Assembly (NCBI GenBank): GCA_964537035.1
Contig: CAZIAK010000014.1
Location: forward strand, 42,784 to 106,783
Origin: CAZIAK01 sp964537035
GTDB lineage: Bacteria > Planctomycetota > B15-G4
Length of the DNA: 64,000 nucleotides
Reading direction: 5' to 3'
Both the position numbers and the translations under genes were made by a program. The notes beneath the pieces were generated by a model. The model made no database searches and was not told where the DNA came from. It saw only the letters and a list, made by a program, of their open reading frames with translations. Below are positions 1-8,674 of this stretch, in pieces. Position 1 is the stretch's first letter; each line of letters starts with the position of its first letter.

Positions 1-1805
1 CCCACGGCGGCTTGAGCCAGTCGCGCGGGCACGGCGATGTCCTCGAAGGCGGGCATGAACTTGCGCTGCGTCTCACCGTGGATGTGGTTGTTGCGGTAGA
101 GCGCGTTGGGCTCCAGCTGCCAGTTGGTCAGGGCGATGTCCTCGTCGCCGTCGCTGTCGATGTCGCTGAGCGCCAGGCCCATGCCGCCCCGGGGGTCGTC
201 GAGCCCTACGAACAGGGACAGCTCTTCGAACGTGCCGTTGCCGAGGTTGCGGAAGAACGTGTTGGGCGTGGTGTCGTTGGCCACGTAGAGGTCGGGCCAG
301 CCATCGTCGTCGTGGTCGAGAAACGCGGCGCCCAGGCTCTTGCCGTCCGGGTTGAGCACGCCCGCCGCTGCGGTGATGTCGCTGAAGCGTAGCGCGCCGT
401 CGTTGCGGTAGAGCACGTTGGCTTGCCCGGCGAACACGTAGGGCAGCATGGCGATGGGGTCTTCCCGTCGTCGTGACGGGTCGCGTGACTCGGGCGGGAT
501 GGCGGACAGGTCGAACTCTAGATAGTTGGTGACGAACAGGTCCAGGTCGCCGTCCCGGTCGATGTCCGCGCAGGCGGCGCTGGCTCCCCAACGGGCGTCG
601 CCCGTGCCCGAGGCCTCGGTGACGTCGGTGAAGTGGTCGCCGTCGTGACGCCAGAGCACGTTGGGTCCCTGGCAGGTGAGGTAGAGGTCCGGGTCGCCGT
701 CGTTGTCCCAGTCGGCGAACAGGGCGCCCATGCCTGCGCGGCGCACGCCAGTCAGGCCCCATGCTGCGCTCACATCGGCGAAGTGTCCCGCGCCGTCGTT
801 CAGGAACAGGCGGCTGTCCTGGTCTGCGCCTCCCGCAACGAAGAGGTCGCTGTCACCGTCGTTGTCGATGTCGGCGAAGGCGGCGCCCGGTCCCATGGTG
901 GGGCGGATGTCCCATTGCTCGCCACCCTCTTCGTGCGCGAAGAGCAGGCCGGCGTCGGCGGTGCCGTCGCAGAACCACGGGACCGTCCGCTTCGCTGCTG
1001 TGCTGTCGTCGGATGGGCGCCTGTTCAGTGCGCCGGTTCGCGCCTGTGCTGCTCTGCTGCCGGGGCGGTCCTGACTGCCAGCTGGTGTGCTGACTTGCCC
1101 TGGCGTTGCGCCGCTTTCGAACCCGTCATGTTCGACGCCCGGCGCGCTCGCACTGTCGACCGGGGTCGCTGTGGCGGGGGAGCTGCCGCCGTTGTTCAGC
1201 AGGGCGAAGAGACGTCCGGCGACCACGAACAGGTCGAGGTCGCCATCTCCTTCGATGTCGACGGCGTGCAAGCGACGGGCAGCTGCGGGGAGTTTCAGGG
1301 CGTCCGCTCCCACGGCGTGGGTCACATCGAGCAGCGCTCCCGACCTGTCGCCGAGGGCCACGCGCACTCGTCGATCTGCGACCCAGGCCTTGTCGTCGAT
1401 GCCGTCGCCGTTGAGGTCAGCCACGATCTCGAGGGTCGCGTCGGTCGCGTTGCCCGTACTGGTCACTGCTGGTGCAACGGCCTCGCTCTCGCGGCCGCTG
1501 TCGCCGTTGCTGTTGCTGTCCGCTTGCAGCCCGCCGCTGCTGTCAGCGCCCTGCTCCTCCCAGCTGCCAATGCCCGTGTAGACCAGACGGGTGGTTTTCC
1601 CTCCCCGCTCCAGCACGAAGTCGTCGCCCACCCGGCGCAGGCGCTCGGCGGGAGCCAGCCCGGGCAGTCCCGTCCCGGCAGACTCGTCGGTCCAGCGCAG
1701 GCGCTCGTGACGCAGGTAGCGCAGGTCGTTCTCCGTGGCCACGATGAGGTCCATGTCCCCGTCGTGATCGAGGTCGACGGGGTGGGCGTCGAGCACCTCG
1801 AAGCC
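1..1805 (-). CDS. FG-GAP/VCBS repeat protein (CRTAC1-like), both ends missing
   Basis: An uninterrupted minus-strand reading frame (codons starting at positions congruent to 2 mod 3) runs from the N gap to the window edge, so neither start nor stop is visible. Translation gives repeated calcium-loop motifs such as DIDNDGDSDLF, DWDNDGDPDLY and DIDRDGDLDLF, each followed by a segment like VLYRNDGALRFSDITAAAGV. These are FG-GAP/VCBS beta-propeller blades of the CRTAC1 type, usually secreted. A linker near 1450-1590 is rich in Ser, Gly and Asn. The last visible residues (HGETQRKF...) suggest the ASPIC/UnbV C-terminal domain lies just beyond the window, which is inference. In this family the propeller is extracellular or periplasmic and its ligand is unknown. 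A related, complete protein is encoded at 37836-40118. Confidence 0.85.
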
Positions 1806-1905
1806 NNNNNNNNNNNNNNNNNNNNNNNNNNNNNNNNNNNNNNNNNNNNNNNNNNNNNNNNNNNNNNNNNNNNNNNNNNNNNNNNNNNNNNNNNNNNNNN
1901 NNNNN
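1806..1905. other. assembly gap (100 N)
   Basis: Exactly 100 N, the conventional placeholder for a scaffold gap of unknown size. It removes the 5' end of the minus-strand FG-GAP gene and probably part of the upstream region of the plus-strand gene that starts at 1941. The real distance between the two divergent genes is unknown. Confidence 0.95.
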
Positions 1906-1940
1906 ACAGCTGCTACCCTGGGACCACGAGAGGAGATGCC

Positions 1941-3797
1941 ATGGTCTTGAGAGCCACTGTGTTCTGCCTGGGGGCGCTTCTGTTCTGGCCCGCCGTGGCC
2001 CTGGCGCAACCGGGCATGCAGTGGTCGACCCTGTTGGGTGGCAGCGGCGATGACTTCGCCGAAGAGCTGGTCTTGCACCCGGACGGCGGCCTCGTTGTCG
2101 CGGGCTGGACCTGGTCGGTGGGGTTTCCGGTGTGGCCTGCAGGATCTGCCCACGGCGGCGCAGAGGATGCCTTCGTGGCTCGCTTCGACGACGGCGGGGT
2201 GCTGCTCTGGTCCCGCCTCTTTGGTGGCCCCGGCAACGACCGGGCCTATGGCGTGGACCTGGTCACGGACGGCTCGGGAGATGTGCTCGTGGCCGGCTTG
2301 TCTGACCCGGGTTTCCCCACAACTCCTGGCGCCTACGCGACGAACGTCGACGGGGGCTTCGTCATGCGCTTGTCTGGCAGCGATGGTGCGACGCAGTGGT
2401 CCACCCAGCTGCCCGGCGGGCGGATCCGCTCGGTTCAGGCCGACCTCGACGGCACGGCACTGGTCGCCGGCGTGGCGTCGATCATCTTGCCTGCCACACC
2501 GGGCGCGTTCGACAGCACCTTCAACGGCGGCGTGAACGACGCCTTCGCAGCCAGGCTCTCCCCAGACGGCAGCGCCTTGATCTGGGCCACGTTCCTGGGC
2601 GGTGACGGCGACGCAGCCACCGACCCCCAAGTGGTCGAAGGGGCCTTGGACTCTCGGCTCTCGCCCACGGGCGCACTGGTCGTCGTGGGCACCGCAGACA
2701 GCACGGGGTTTCCCGTGACCGCCCTTGCCATCCAAGAGACCTATGGTGGCGGTCCTGCAGATGGCTTCGTGTCGGCCGTCGCTGCAGACGGGTCGGCCCT
2801 GGTCTGGTCGACCTTCCTCGGGGGCAGTGACAACGAGCACTTCTGGCGCGTGGTCCTGGACGACACGGGGGCTGTGTTCGTCGGTGGCGACTGTCGCTCC
2901 ATCGATTTCCCCGTGACGCCGGGTGCCTTCGACACGACCCAGAATGACGGCGCCCCGTTCCTGAGCGCGGGCGACGTGGTCTTGGCGCGCCTGGAAGCCG
3001 ACGGCAGCTCGTTGACCTGGGCCACCTACCTGGGAGGCCCGCTGAACGAGCACGTTCACGGCCTCGACCTGGCCCCGGACGGCACGGTGGTGGTGGGCTG
3101 CTCCTCCGAGTCGAACGGTCTGCCAGCCACGGTGGCGAGCTTTGATCAGGACAAGAACGGCGGCGAGGACGCATTCCTGTTTCGGTTGAGCGCGGACGGT
3201 TCGACGGTCTTGTACGGCAGCTATCTGGCAGGGCTCGACCGCACCACGACCCATGCTCTGGCGGTCGACCCCGAGGGCCTGGTGTGGCTGGCAGGACCGA
3301 CCCGCTCGCCTGACTTCCCCACCACCGCGAGCGCGTTCGACCCCACCCCCAACGGCCAGTGGGATGCCTGGGTCTCAGCCATGGACTGGTCGGCCTGCGA
3401 CGGCGGCTTCTCCCTCTTCGGCCAGGGCTGCCCCTCGGTCTTGGGCAGCGACCAGGTCATCGATGGCATGGGTTGCCCCACGCCGGGGGGCACGATCTGG
3501 ATGTCGCTGCGCCACCTGACGCCCCAAGGCTCGACGCTGTTCCTGTTCTTCGGACTGGGCAACGCCACCGTGCCCGTGAAGCCGGGTTGCTCTCTGTCGA
3601 TCGGCCCGCTGACGTCGCCACTGGTCGTGCTGCCGTTGCCACCCAGCGGGCCCTCCGGCGCGGCCTTGTTGCTGTCGACGGTCGTGCCGCCGGGAGTGCC
3701 TGCTGGCACGTTTGGTGTGCAGGCGCTGTTCGCCGACCCCGCTGTACCGCTGGGCGTTTCGGGAACCCCGGCGTTGATGGTCACCGTGGGGCCGTAG
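1941..3797 (+). CDS. secreted SBBP beta-propeller protein
   Basis: 618 aa. The ATG at 1941 has an AGGAG ribosome-binding site a few bases upstream and opens a signal peptide (ATVFCLGALLFWPAVALAQ). The body is a series of about seven blades with the pattern WSTLLGGSGDD...DGGLVVAG...FPV...DAFVARF, typical of SBBP (beta-propeller) repeats. From about residue 480 the sequence changes to a Cys-containing all-beta tail (FGQGCPS, GMGCPTPGG, GTFGVQALFADP), a C-terminal module I associate with exported planctomycete proteins. That tail may be an anchor or secretion domain (inference). The reading frame is open further upstream across the N gap, but that part is antisense to the FG-GAP gene and has no start signal. 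Ligand or substrate unknown. Confidence 0.85.
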   Translation: MVLRATVFCLGALLFWPAVALAQPGMQWSTLLGGSGDDFAEELVLHPDGGLVVAGWTWSVGFPVWPAGSAHGGAEDAFVARFDDGGVLLWSRLFGGPGNDRAYGVDLVTDGSGDVLVAGLSDPGFPTTPGAYATNVDGGFVMRLSGSDGATQWSTQLPGGRIRSVQADLDGTALVAGVASIILPATPGAFDSTFNGGVNDAFAARLSPDGSALIWATFLGGDGDAATDPQVVEGALDSRLSPTGALVVVGTADSTGFPVTALAIQETYGGGPADGFVSAVAADGSALVWSTFLGGSDNEHFWRVVLDDTGAVFVGGDCRSIDFPVTPGAFDTTQNDGAPFLSAGDVVLARLEADGSSLTWATYLGGPLNEHVHGLDLAPDGTVVVGCSSESNGLPATVASFDQDKNGGEDAFLFRLSADGSTVLYGSYLAGLDRTTTHALAVDPEGLVWLAGPTRSPDFPTTASAFDPTPNGQWDAWVSAMDWSACDGGFSLFGQGCPSVLGSDQVIDGMGCPTPGGTIWMSLRHLTPQGSTLFLFFGLGNATVPVKPGCSLSIGPLTSPLVVLPLPPSGPSGAALLLSTVVPPGVPAGTFGVQALFADPAVPLGVSGTPALMVTVGP

Positions 3798-3817
3798 AGG
3801 CTCTCGCGAAAAAAACC

Positions 3818-4573
3818 TCAGTGACCTCCACAGCCCCCCGCGCCCTCGACGTGGCAGCAGTAGCCCACTGCGTCACAGCGGGCTTTGATCTCGTCCCATT
3901 GGGCGGGGTCGGTGATCACCTGCACGGCCATGGGGTAGAGGATCGTGTCCTCTTTCATGATGTGGTCGCGCAAGAAGGGGATCAGCCGCAGGGCGTTGCT
4001 GCGCACGGTCTCCCAGCCCTCGCCGGTCTCGATGGCGGCGTGGGCGTCGTCATGAATGGCGTGCTTCAGCCGGCGGATGTCCTGGTGTTCCATCTCCATC
4101 ATGGCTGGCGGACCTTCGATGCCCCGGGCGCTCAGGGCGGGGAAGAGCACCTGCTCCTCACGGGCGTGGTGGGGTTCGGCATCGGTGAGCGCCTTGCCCA
4201 GCTGAGCGGCGCGGAGGATCGTCTCCCGATCGGCGTCGACCGTGGCCACCACGTCTTCGAGCTCGCTGAGCTTGGCCAGGATGTTCAGGTGCTCGTCCAT
4301 GAACACGGCCACCGGGTGCTCGTCCGGCAACGAACCCCTGAACGCGGCGCGGTCGCCGCTGCCCGCGGCCATGTGGCTGGGGCACAGGTGCTTCATCCGT
4401 TGCACGGGCATGCCTGCGGCCACCAGGCGCTCCTCGATGTCGATCAGCTCGGCGCTGCCGAGGCGCTGGATCAGCTCGGTGGCTTCGGCCCGGGCACCTG
4501 CGGGGTCCTGCCCTGATTCGAACCTGTCGAGCAGAGCGATGAGCTGATCTTTGGCGCTGAGATTTAGGGCCAT
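3818..4573 (-). CDS. DUF438-hemerythrin (HHE) domain protein
   Basis: 251 aa. The ATG at 4573 is chosen over a GTG at 4603 because GGAG lies 7 bases before it. The N-terminal ~70 residues look like DUF438 (COG2461). Residues ~75-220 form a hemerythrin-like four-helix bundle with the spaced ligands expected for a di-iron site (DEHLNIL, HHAREEQVLFP, MEHQDIRRL, RDHIMKEDTILYP). The tail is Cys/His rich (GYCCHVEGAGGCGGH). COG2461 proteins often carry a PAS domain; none is visible here. Hemerythrin-domain proteins bind O2, NO or reactive species and include the Ric/YtfE iron-sulfur repair proteins. The FNR/DNR-type promoter just upstream fits a role under low oxygen or nitrosative stress. The exact function is inferred. 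Confidence 0.8.
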   Translation of the reverse strand: MALNLSAKDQLIALLDRFESGQDPAGARAEATELIQRLGSAELIDIEERLVAAGMPVQRMKHLCPSHMAAGSGDRAAFRGSLPDEHPVAVFMDEHLNILAKLSELEDVVATVDADRETILRAAQLGKALTDAEPHHAREEQVLFPALSARGIEGPPAMMEMEHQDIRRLKHAIHDDAHAAIETGEGWETVRSNALRLIPFLRDHIMKEDTILYPMAVQVITDPAQWDEIKARCDAVGYCCHVEGAGGCGGH

Positions 4574-4604
4574 GGGAGGTCTCCGGTGTGGGGCTGTGAC
4601 CACC

Positions 4605-4646
4605 TTTATCGACCCCCGGCAGCGCCCGCGCCTTGACCCATATCAA
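4605..4646 (-). promoter_or_regulatory. FNR/DNR-type box and -10 for the hemerythrin gene
   Basis: TTGAC-CCAT-ATCAA at 4633-4646 differs from the FNR/DNR consensus TTGAT-N4-ATCAA at one position. Reading the minus strand, the box centre is 66-67 bases upstream of the ATG at 4573. A GATAAAG element at 4605-4611 lies where a -10 hexamer would be if the box sits at -41.5, the classic class II activator arrangement (start near 4598). The gene behind it encodes a di-iron hemerythrin protein, a common target of FNR/DNR/NnrR regulators. No FNR-family gene is present in the window. Confidence 0.7.
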
Positions 4647-4647
4647 G

Positions 4648-4756
4648 CCTGGGCAGCAAGGACTCGGCGCGCGGCAGTTCACGCCCACGGCAGCAAGGCC
4701 TTGGCGCGCCGCACTTCAGGCCCGGGCAGCATGGACCGGGCGTCCGGTAGTTCACG
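4648..4756. repeat. three degenerate 36-37 bp tandem repeats
   Basis: Three adjacent units at 4648-4683, 4684-4720 and 4721-4756 share the layout CC(T/C)(G/A)GGCAGCAAGG...GGCGCGC...GCAGTTCACG, with about one base in four differing. They have no spacers, so they are not CRISPR. They lie between the end of the PD40/toroid gene (4785) and the FNR-type box. They contain no convincing start codon with ribosome-binding site on either strand. Confidence 0.65.
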
Positions 4757-4784
4757 TCCGATTCGCAACGGGGGGCGAGCTGCC

Positions 4785-7700
4785 TCAGCGCACCTTCAGC
4801 AGCGGCGTGAAGTAACGGTAGTAGACCTCCAGCGTCAACACACACATGGCCGTGGTGTAGCTGCGGTCTGAGCGGCTGTCCCCGGCGTAATCGGCGTAGA
4901 GCGAGATCGGTTCCCACGAGCCGTCGGCGCGCTGGTTCGGCAACAGGGTGCTCTGCAGATGTCGGTTCCAGGTCTCCCAGGCGTCGCCACCCTGGCGAAA
5001 GAGCACCAGTGACGCGTAGTACCAGAAGTACAGGTTGCCCTCGGCCCGGTTGACGAAGCCGTCGCTGCTGGCCTCCTCGAATCGGGTGGGCGCCCGCTCG
5101 AGCAAGAAGCGCAGGTTGGGGGCGTAGAGAGGTTCGTCCAGGTCTTCGCCCAGCAGCGACAGGGCGAACAAGCCTGCGGGAGTCGAGCCTGGAAGGTAGG
5201 GGTAGGCGCCGTTGAGCCGCTCCGGGTCTCGGCTGTAGGTGAACGTCTGGCGACCGCTGTCCTGGGCGTTGAGCAGAAAGGTTCGGGCGTCGTCGAAGAC
5301 CTGTGCGGGCACGTCGAGCCCGGCGAGCTGAGCCGACTCAAGCGCCATCACCTGCCACGACGTGACGGACGTGCGGGGCCACGAGTCGTAGGTTCGGCCG
5401 TCCGGGTAGTAGTAGCCCCAACCCCCGAGCCGTCGGCGATTGCGCCGGTGATCTTGTTGGGACACGATCCAGGCCACGGCGTGCTCCAGCGGGCCGCGCA
5501 GATCGTCGTTGCGGGTGAGTGCGTAGCACTCGCTCAGGGCATAGGTCGCGATGGCGTGGGAGTACGAGGTCGAATAGCCGAAGTGCCCGGTCTGCTCGTC
5601 CTGGACACCGAGCAAGAAGTCGCGAGCGCGGGCGGCCACCTGGGCGTGCTCACGCCTTGAGCCGGGGGCGTGTCCCGCGCCGAGGAAGGCCAGCAGGGAC
5701 AGCCCGGTCTTGCCCACCGAGACGTGGCCGTACTTGTCATCGAAGTCGTCCGGGCTGCCCCAGTGACCTTCGGGTCGTTGCTGACGGGCCAGGTAGGCCA
5801 GACCCGCGGCCACGGCCTGCTCGGTTTCGATGGTGCCGCCGTGCTCGGCGAGGGCGGCGATCTTGGCCTCTCCGAAGCGGGTGCGGTAGGGCGTGTGCTC
5901 GTAGTCGCTGGCAGAGGTCTCGGGTTGGGCCACGGCCAGGGTGGTCAGGGCTGCCAAGGGGCGCAGGGCAGGTCGTGCCGCGGGAGCCGACGGAGCCACC
6001 GTGCTCAGGCGGCCGGGGCGGGCGGCCCCGAGCCGTGCCCCCCGAGGAGCGCTCACCTCGACGGCGGCCAGGCTGCCCAGGTCGAGGGCTCGCTCACTCT
6101 GCCCCCCGTGGCTCGGCTGTTCTGTCGCAGCGCCCGCCGAGCTGTCGTTCGCAGCAGAGGACAAGTCGCCGCTCAGCCCGGTGGCCATCTCGTTGGCCAC
6201 CCCGTCGGCCAGGGCTATGGCAGGGCGCTCGCTGTGCTGGGGGCCTCGCTGGGCGCCGTCTCCCTGACGAGTGGTCTGCAGGGCAGTGCGCTCGGTGGCG
6301 GCGGAGACGATGGCGGGCAACGGGGCTGGCCGAGCCGCGCCTGATGCTGTGGACGACGTGCCGCCGACGTCTGCGGATCGTCCCTGTCGGGTGGGCCGGG
6401 CAGCACCGCCGCTGCGCTGGGTGGCCACGGTGGTCTCCTGGGGGGCCAGCCCTGCGACGGAGAACGCCGGGGCCTCGGCTTGATGCGCGGTGATCTGTCC
6501 GGCGGCTTGTCCCGCTGGGGCGGCCACCTCGATGGACGGGCTGGGCTGCCCACCGGAGGCTCGGGCGATGGGGTCCAAGGGCGTCGCGGGGCCGGGCAGG
6601 CCGGCCCCGCTGGTGACCGCGGGCACGGTCAGGCTGGGGCGCCCGGTTCGCATTGCGCGAGTGCGCGAGGCTCCGGCCACCGCATCGACGGACGCACGCT
6701 GGGGAGCCGTCGCACTCATCGCATCGTGCTGCTCACCTCGGGTCACGTGCGCAGAGGGCAGGGCCATGGAGACCGCTTCGCCCGACATCAGCGGGCTCGC
6801 TGCGGCGGCGTCCTGATAGGCGACGACGTGCTCCGCTTGTACGTCGGCCCGTGCGCTCTGACCCTGGGCCCGCTCGGCGGCGGGGGCGCTGTCGACCCTG
6901 GGAACAGCGAGGCTGGCTTGCTGGGCGCTGCGGGCCGCCGCGGGCTCTGCGCTCTGGGTGCTGGCCCGCTCGGGCGCGCCTCCCATCAGACGAGCCACCG
7001 GGTCTGCAGAGACCTCGCCGTCACGGCGTTGGTTCTGCCGCTGCTGACTCCGTGACGCGGTGAGGCGCACCTTGAACGTGGGCGCAGCCTTCTCCACGGG
7101 CACGGGCTCGTTCTCCACCATGACCTCCCTGAACCAGAGCATGAGCGCCACGTGCACCAGCAGCGAGACCAGCAGGCACTTGTAGAGGATGTCGAGGGCT
7201 TCCCAGCGCCGCCCCAGCCAGGCCAGAAGGGCGATGAGCAGCAGCACCGCCAAGATGGTCAGGTCGAGCCAACCCAGGGGCCGACCCTCCATGCGAAACA
7301 GCTCGAGCGACCGGGCACGGGAGAGGTCGGCTGGCTGTCCTCGGGAGAAGAGCAGGGTGAAGCCGTCGGCGCTGGCCATGGGCGCCCGCTCGTGGTCTGC
7401 AGAGTTGATGCCGGACAGGGCCTCGGGCTCGAGCCACTCGCCGAAGCTCTGCAGCGAGCGATAGAGGTCGAAGCCCCCTTCGCCCCCGTCGCGATCGCTG
7501 GCCAGCAGCAGGCCCAGACCGTCGGCGGTGAACGACGGCTCGCGCTCGTCGAAGGGCGTGTTCAGCGGCTGCAGGGGTGCGAGGGTCCAGGCGCTGCTGG
7601 CGTCGACCGGCCCGTGGCCTGGGGGACCGGGGACCGCCAGGTAAAGGTCGAGGTCGTGCCGTCGACCCCGGGGGCGATCGGAGGCGAAGGCCAGGGCGCC

Positions 7701-8255
7701 GCTGCCGGGGACCGGCGCAGGGTCGAGCTCGTCGAAGTCGCCGTTGAGCCCTGGAGGCAGCCGTTCGGCCCGCTCCAGCTGACCGTCGTTCCAGGGAGCG
7801 AAGAGGATGTCGAAGCCCCCGGCGCCGCCCGCGCGGTTGCTGGCGAACCAGAGCCCGTGGGGACCGAACGCGGGGGACAGCTCGTCCGCCGAGGTGTTGA
7901 GCAGATCGAGGGGACGGGGATCGACGGGCTGATCGTCGACCAGGTCGGCGACCCACAGATCGACGTTGAGGCCCGGCTCGCCCGAGGCGAAGACCAGCAG
8001 CCTGCCGTCGGGAGACACGGTGGCGCGCCCTTCGTGCCCCGTCGTGTTGATGGCCGGGGGCAGGGGCACGGGATCGTCCCAGACGGCGAAGCGCAGCTGC
8101 TCCAGGTCGCTCAGCTCGAGCGTCTGGGAGCCGTCCGTGTAGTTCGCCGAGGTCTGCAGGTACGGCAAGAAGCGCAGGTACGCCCCGAAGAATCCCGCCC
8201 CCAGAAGGGACAGCACGATGACGGCCGTGCGTGCTGTGTGGGCGGGCAGGCGCAT
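4785..8255 (-). CDS. PD40 sensor - paired TM - linker - alpha/alpha toroid protein
   Basis: 1156 aa. A membrane anchor lies near residues 9-30. Residues ~75-320 carry PD40/TolB-like repeats (SPDGRLLVFAS, DELSPAFGPHGLWFASNR, EREPSFTADGLGLLLASDRDGG). Two helices follow at ~330-385 (LTILAVLLLIALLAWLG and LLVSLLVHVALMLWF), the second ending like a TonB N-terminus. Residues ~400-800 are Ala/Ser/Gln/Pro rich and probably disordered. The C-terminal ~340 residues are a prenyltransferase/squalene-oxidase-type toroid (AYLARQQRPEGHWG, GKTGLSLLAFLGAGH, GSWEP). The canonical DDTA or DXDD cyclase motifs were not seen, so a binding role is as likely as catalysis. It follows exbD after 5 bases and should be the effector partner of that ExbBD pair. 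Confidence 0.75.
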   Translation of the reverse strand: MRLPAHTARTAVIVLSLLGAGFFGAYLRFLPYLQTSANYTDGSQTLELSDLEQLRFAVWDDPVPLPPAINTTGHEGRATVSPDGRLLVFASGEPGLNVDLWVADLVDDQPVDPRPLDLLNTSADELSPAFGPHGLWFASNRAGGAGGFDILFAPWNDGQLERAERLPPGLNGDFDELDPAPVPGSGALAFASDRPRGRRHDLDLYLAVPGPPGHGPVDASSAWTLAPLQPLNTPFDEREPSFTADGLGLLLASDRDGGEGGFDLYRSLQSFGEWLEPEALSGINSADHERAPMASADGFTLLFSRGQPADLSRARSLELFRMEGRPLGWLDLTILAVLLLIALLAWLGRRWEALDILYKCLLVSLLVHVALMLWFREVMVENEPVPVEKAAPTFKVRLTASRSQQRQNQRRDGEVSADPVARLMGGAPERASTQSAEPAAARSAQQASLAVPRVDSAPAAERAQGQSARADVQAEHVVAYQDAAAASPLMSGEAVSMALPSAHVTRGEQHDAMSATAPQRASVDAVAGASRTRAMRTGRPSLTVPAVTSGAGLPGPATPLDPIARASGGQPSPSIEVAAPAGQAAGQITAHQAEAPAFSVAGLAPQETTVATQRSGGAARPTRQGRSADVGGTSSTASGAARPAPLPAIVSAATERTALQTTRQGDGAQRGPQHSERPAIALADGVANEMATGLSGDLSSAANDSSAGAATEQPSHGGQSERALDLGSLAAVEVSAPRGARLGAARPGRLSTVAPSAPAARPALRPLAALTTLAVAQPETSASDYEHTPYRTRFGEAKIAALAEHGGTIETEQAVAAGLAYLARQQRPEGHWGSPDDFDDKYGHVSVGKTGLSLLAFLGAGHAPGSRREHAQVAARARDFLLGVQDEQTGHFGYSTSYSHAIATYALSECYALTRNDDLRGPLEHAVAWIVSQQDHRRNRRRLGGWGYYYPDGRTYDSWPRTSVTSWQVMALESAQLAGLDVPAQVFDDARTFLLNAQDSGRQTFTYSRDPERLNGAYPYLPGSTPAGLFALSLLGEDLDEPLYAPNLRFLLERAPTRFEEASSDGFVNRAEGNLYFWYYASLVLFRQGGDAWETWNRHLQSTLLPNQRADGSWEPISLYADYAGDSRSDRSYTTAMCVLTLEVYYRYFTPLLKVR

Positions 8256-8260
8256 GGGCT

Positions 8261-8674
8261 CTAGCTGCCTTCCATGGTGCCCACGGCGAGCTCGAGCAGG
8301 CCCGCCTGGGCGCAGGCGTCCATGACCTGGACGATGTTCTCGTGGTGCACCAGCTTGTCGCCCCGGATGCTCACGGGGATCTGGGGGTCTGCGTGGGCCG
8401 CCGCCTTCAGGGCGTTGAGCAGCTCGCCCTCGGGCAACTGCTGGCCGGACATGACGATCCGTCCGTCGGCGAACACGTTGATCACCAGCTCTTCTCGCTC
8501 CGTGTCCGGCGCCTCGCCCGCGGCAGCCTCAGGCAGCTCGATGCCGATCTCCTTCTCGGGATCGAGAAACGTGGTGGCCACCATGAAGAAGATCAGCAGC
8601 TGAAAGACCACGTCGATCATGGGCGTGAGGTTGAGCACGGGTTCGTCGTCACCGTGGCGCGCCTTGAGCCTCAC
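8261..8674 (-). CDS. exbD: ExbD/TolR family biopolymer transport protein
   Basis: 137 aa, starting at a GTG that overlaps the exbB stop in GTGA, so translation is probably coupled. The N-terminus is cytoplasmic (RLKARHGDDEPVLNLTPMIDVVFQLLIFFMVATTFL) and contains the family's transmembrane Asp (MIDVVFQ), which in ExbD/TolR carries protons with the ExbB helices. The remainder is the small periplasmic domain (SIRGDKLVHHENIVQVMDACAQAGL). Length is normal for the family. ExbBD pairs use the proton gradient to drive a TonB- or TolA-like partner; here the partner is probably the large protein encoded 5 bases downstream. Confidence 0.93.
   Translation of the reverse strand: MRLKARHGDDEPVLNLTPMIDVVFQLLIFFMVATTFLDPEKEIGIELPEAAAGEAPDTEREELVINVFADGRIVMSGQQLPEGELLNALKAAAHADPQIPVSIRGDKLVHHENIVQVMDACAQAGLLELAVGTMEGS

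Noticed and set aside
633..1940. Upstream plus-strand extension of the SBBP gene across the N gap
   Set aside because: It is antisense to the FG-GAP gene and includes 100 N; the signal peptide and ribosome-binding site fix the real start at 1941.
4648..4756. CRISPR array
   Set aside because: Three repeats directly adjoin each other with no spacers and no cas gene is present.
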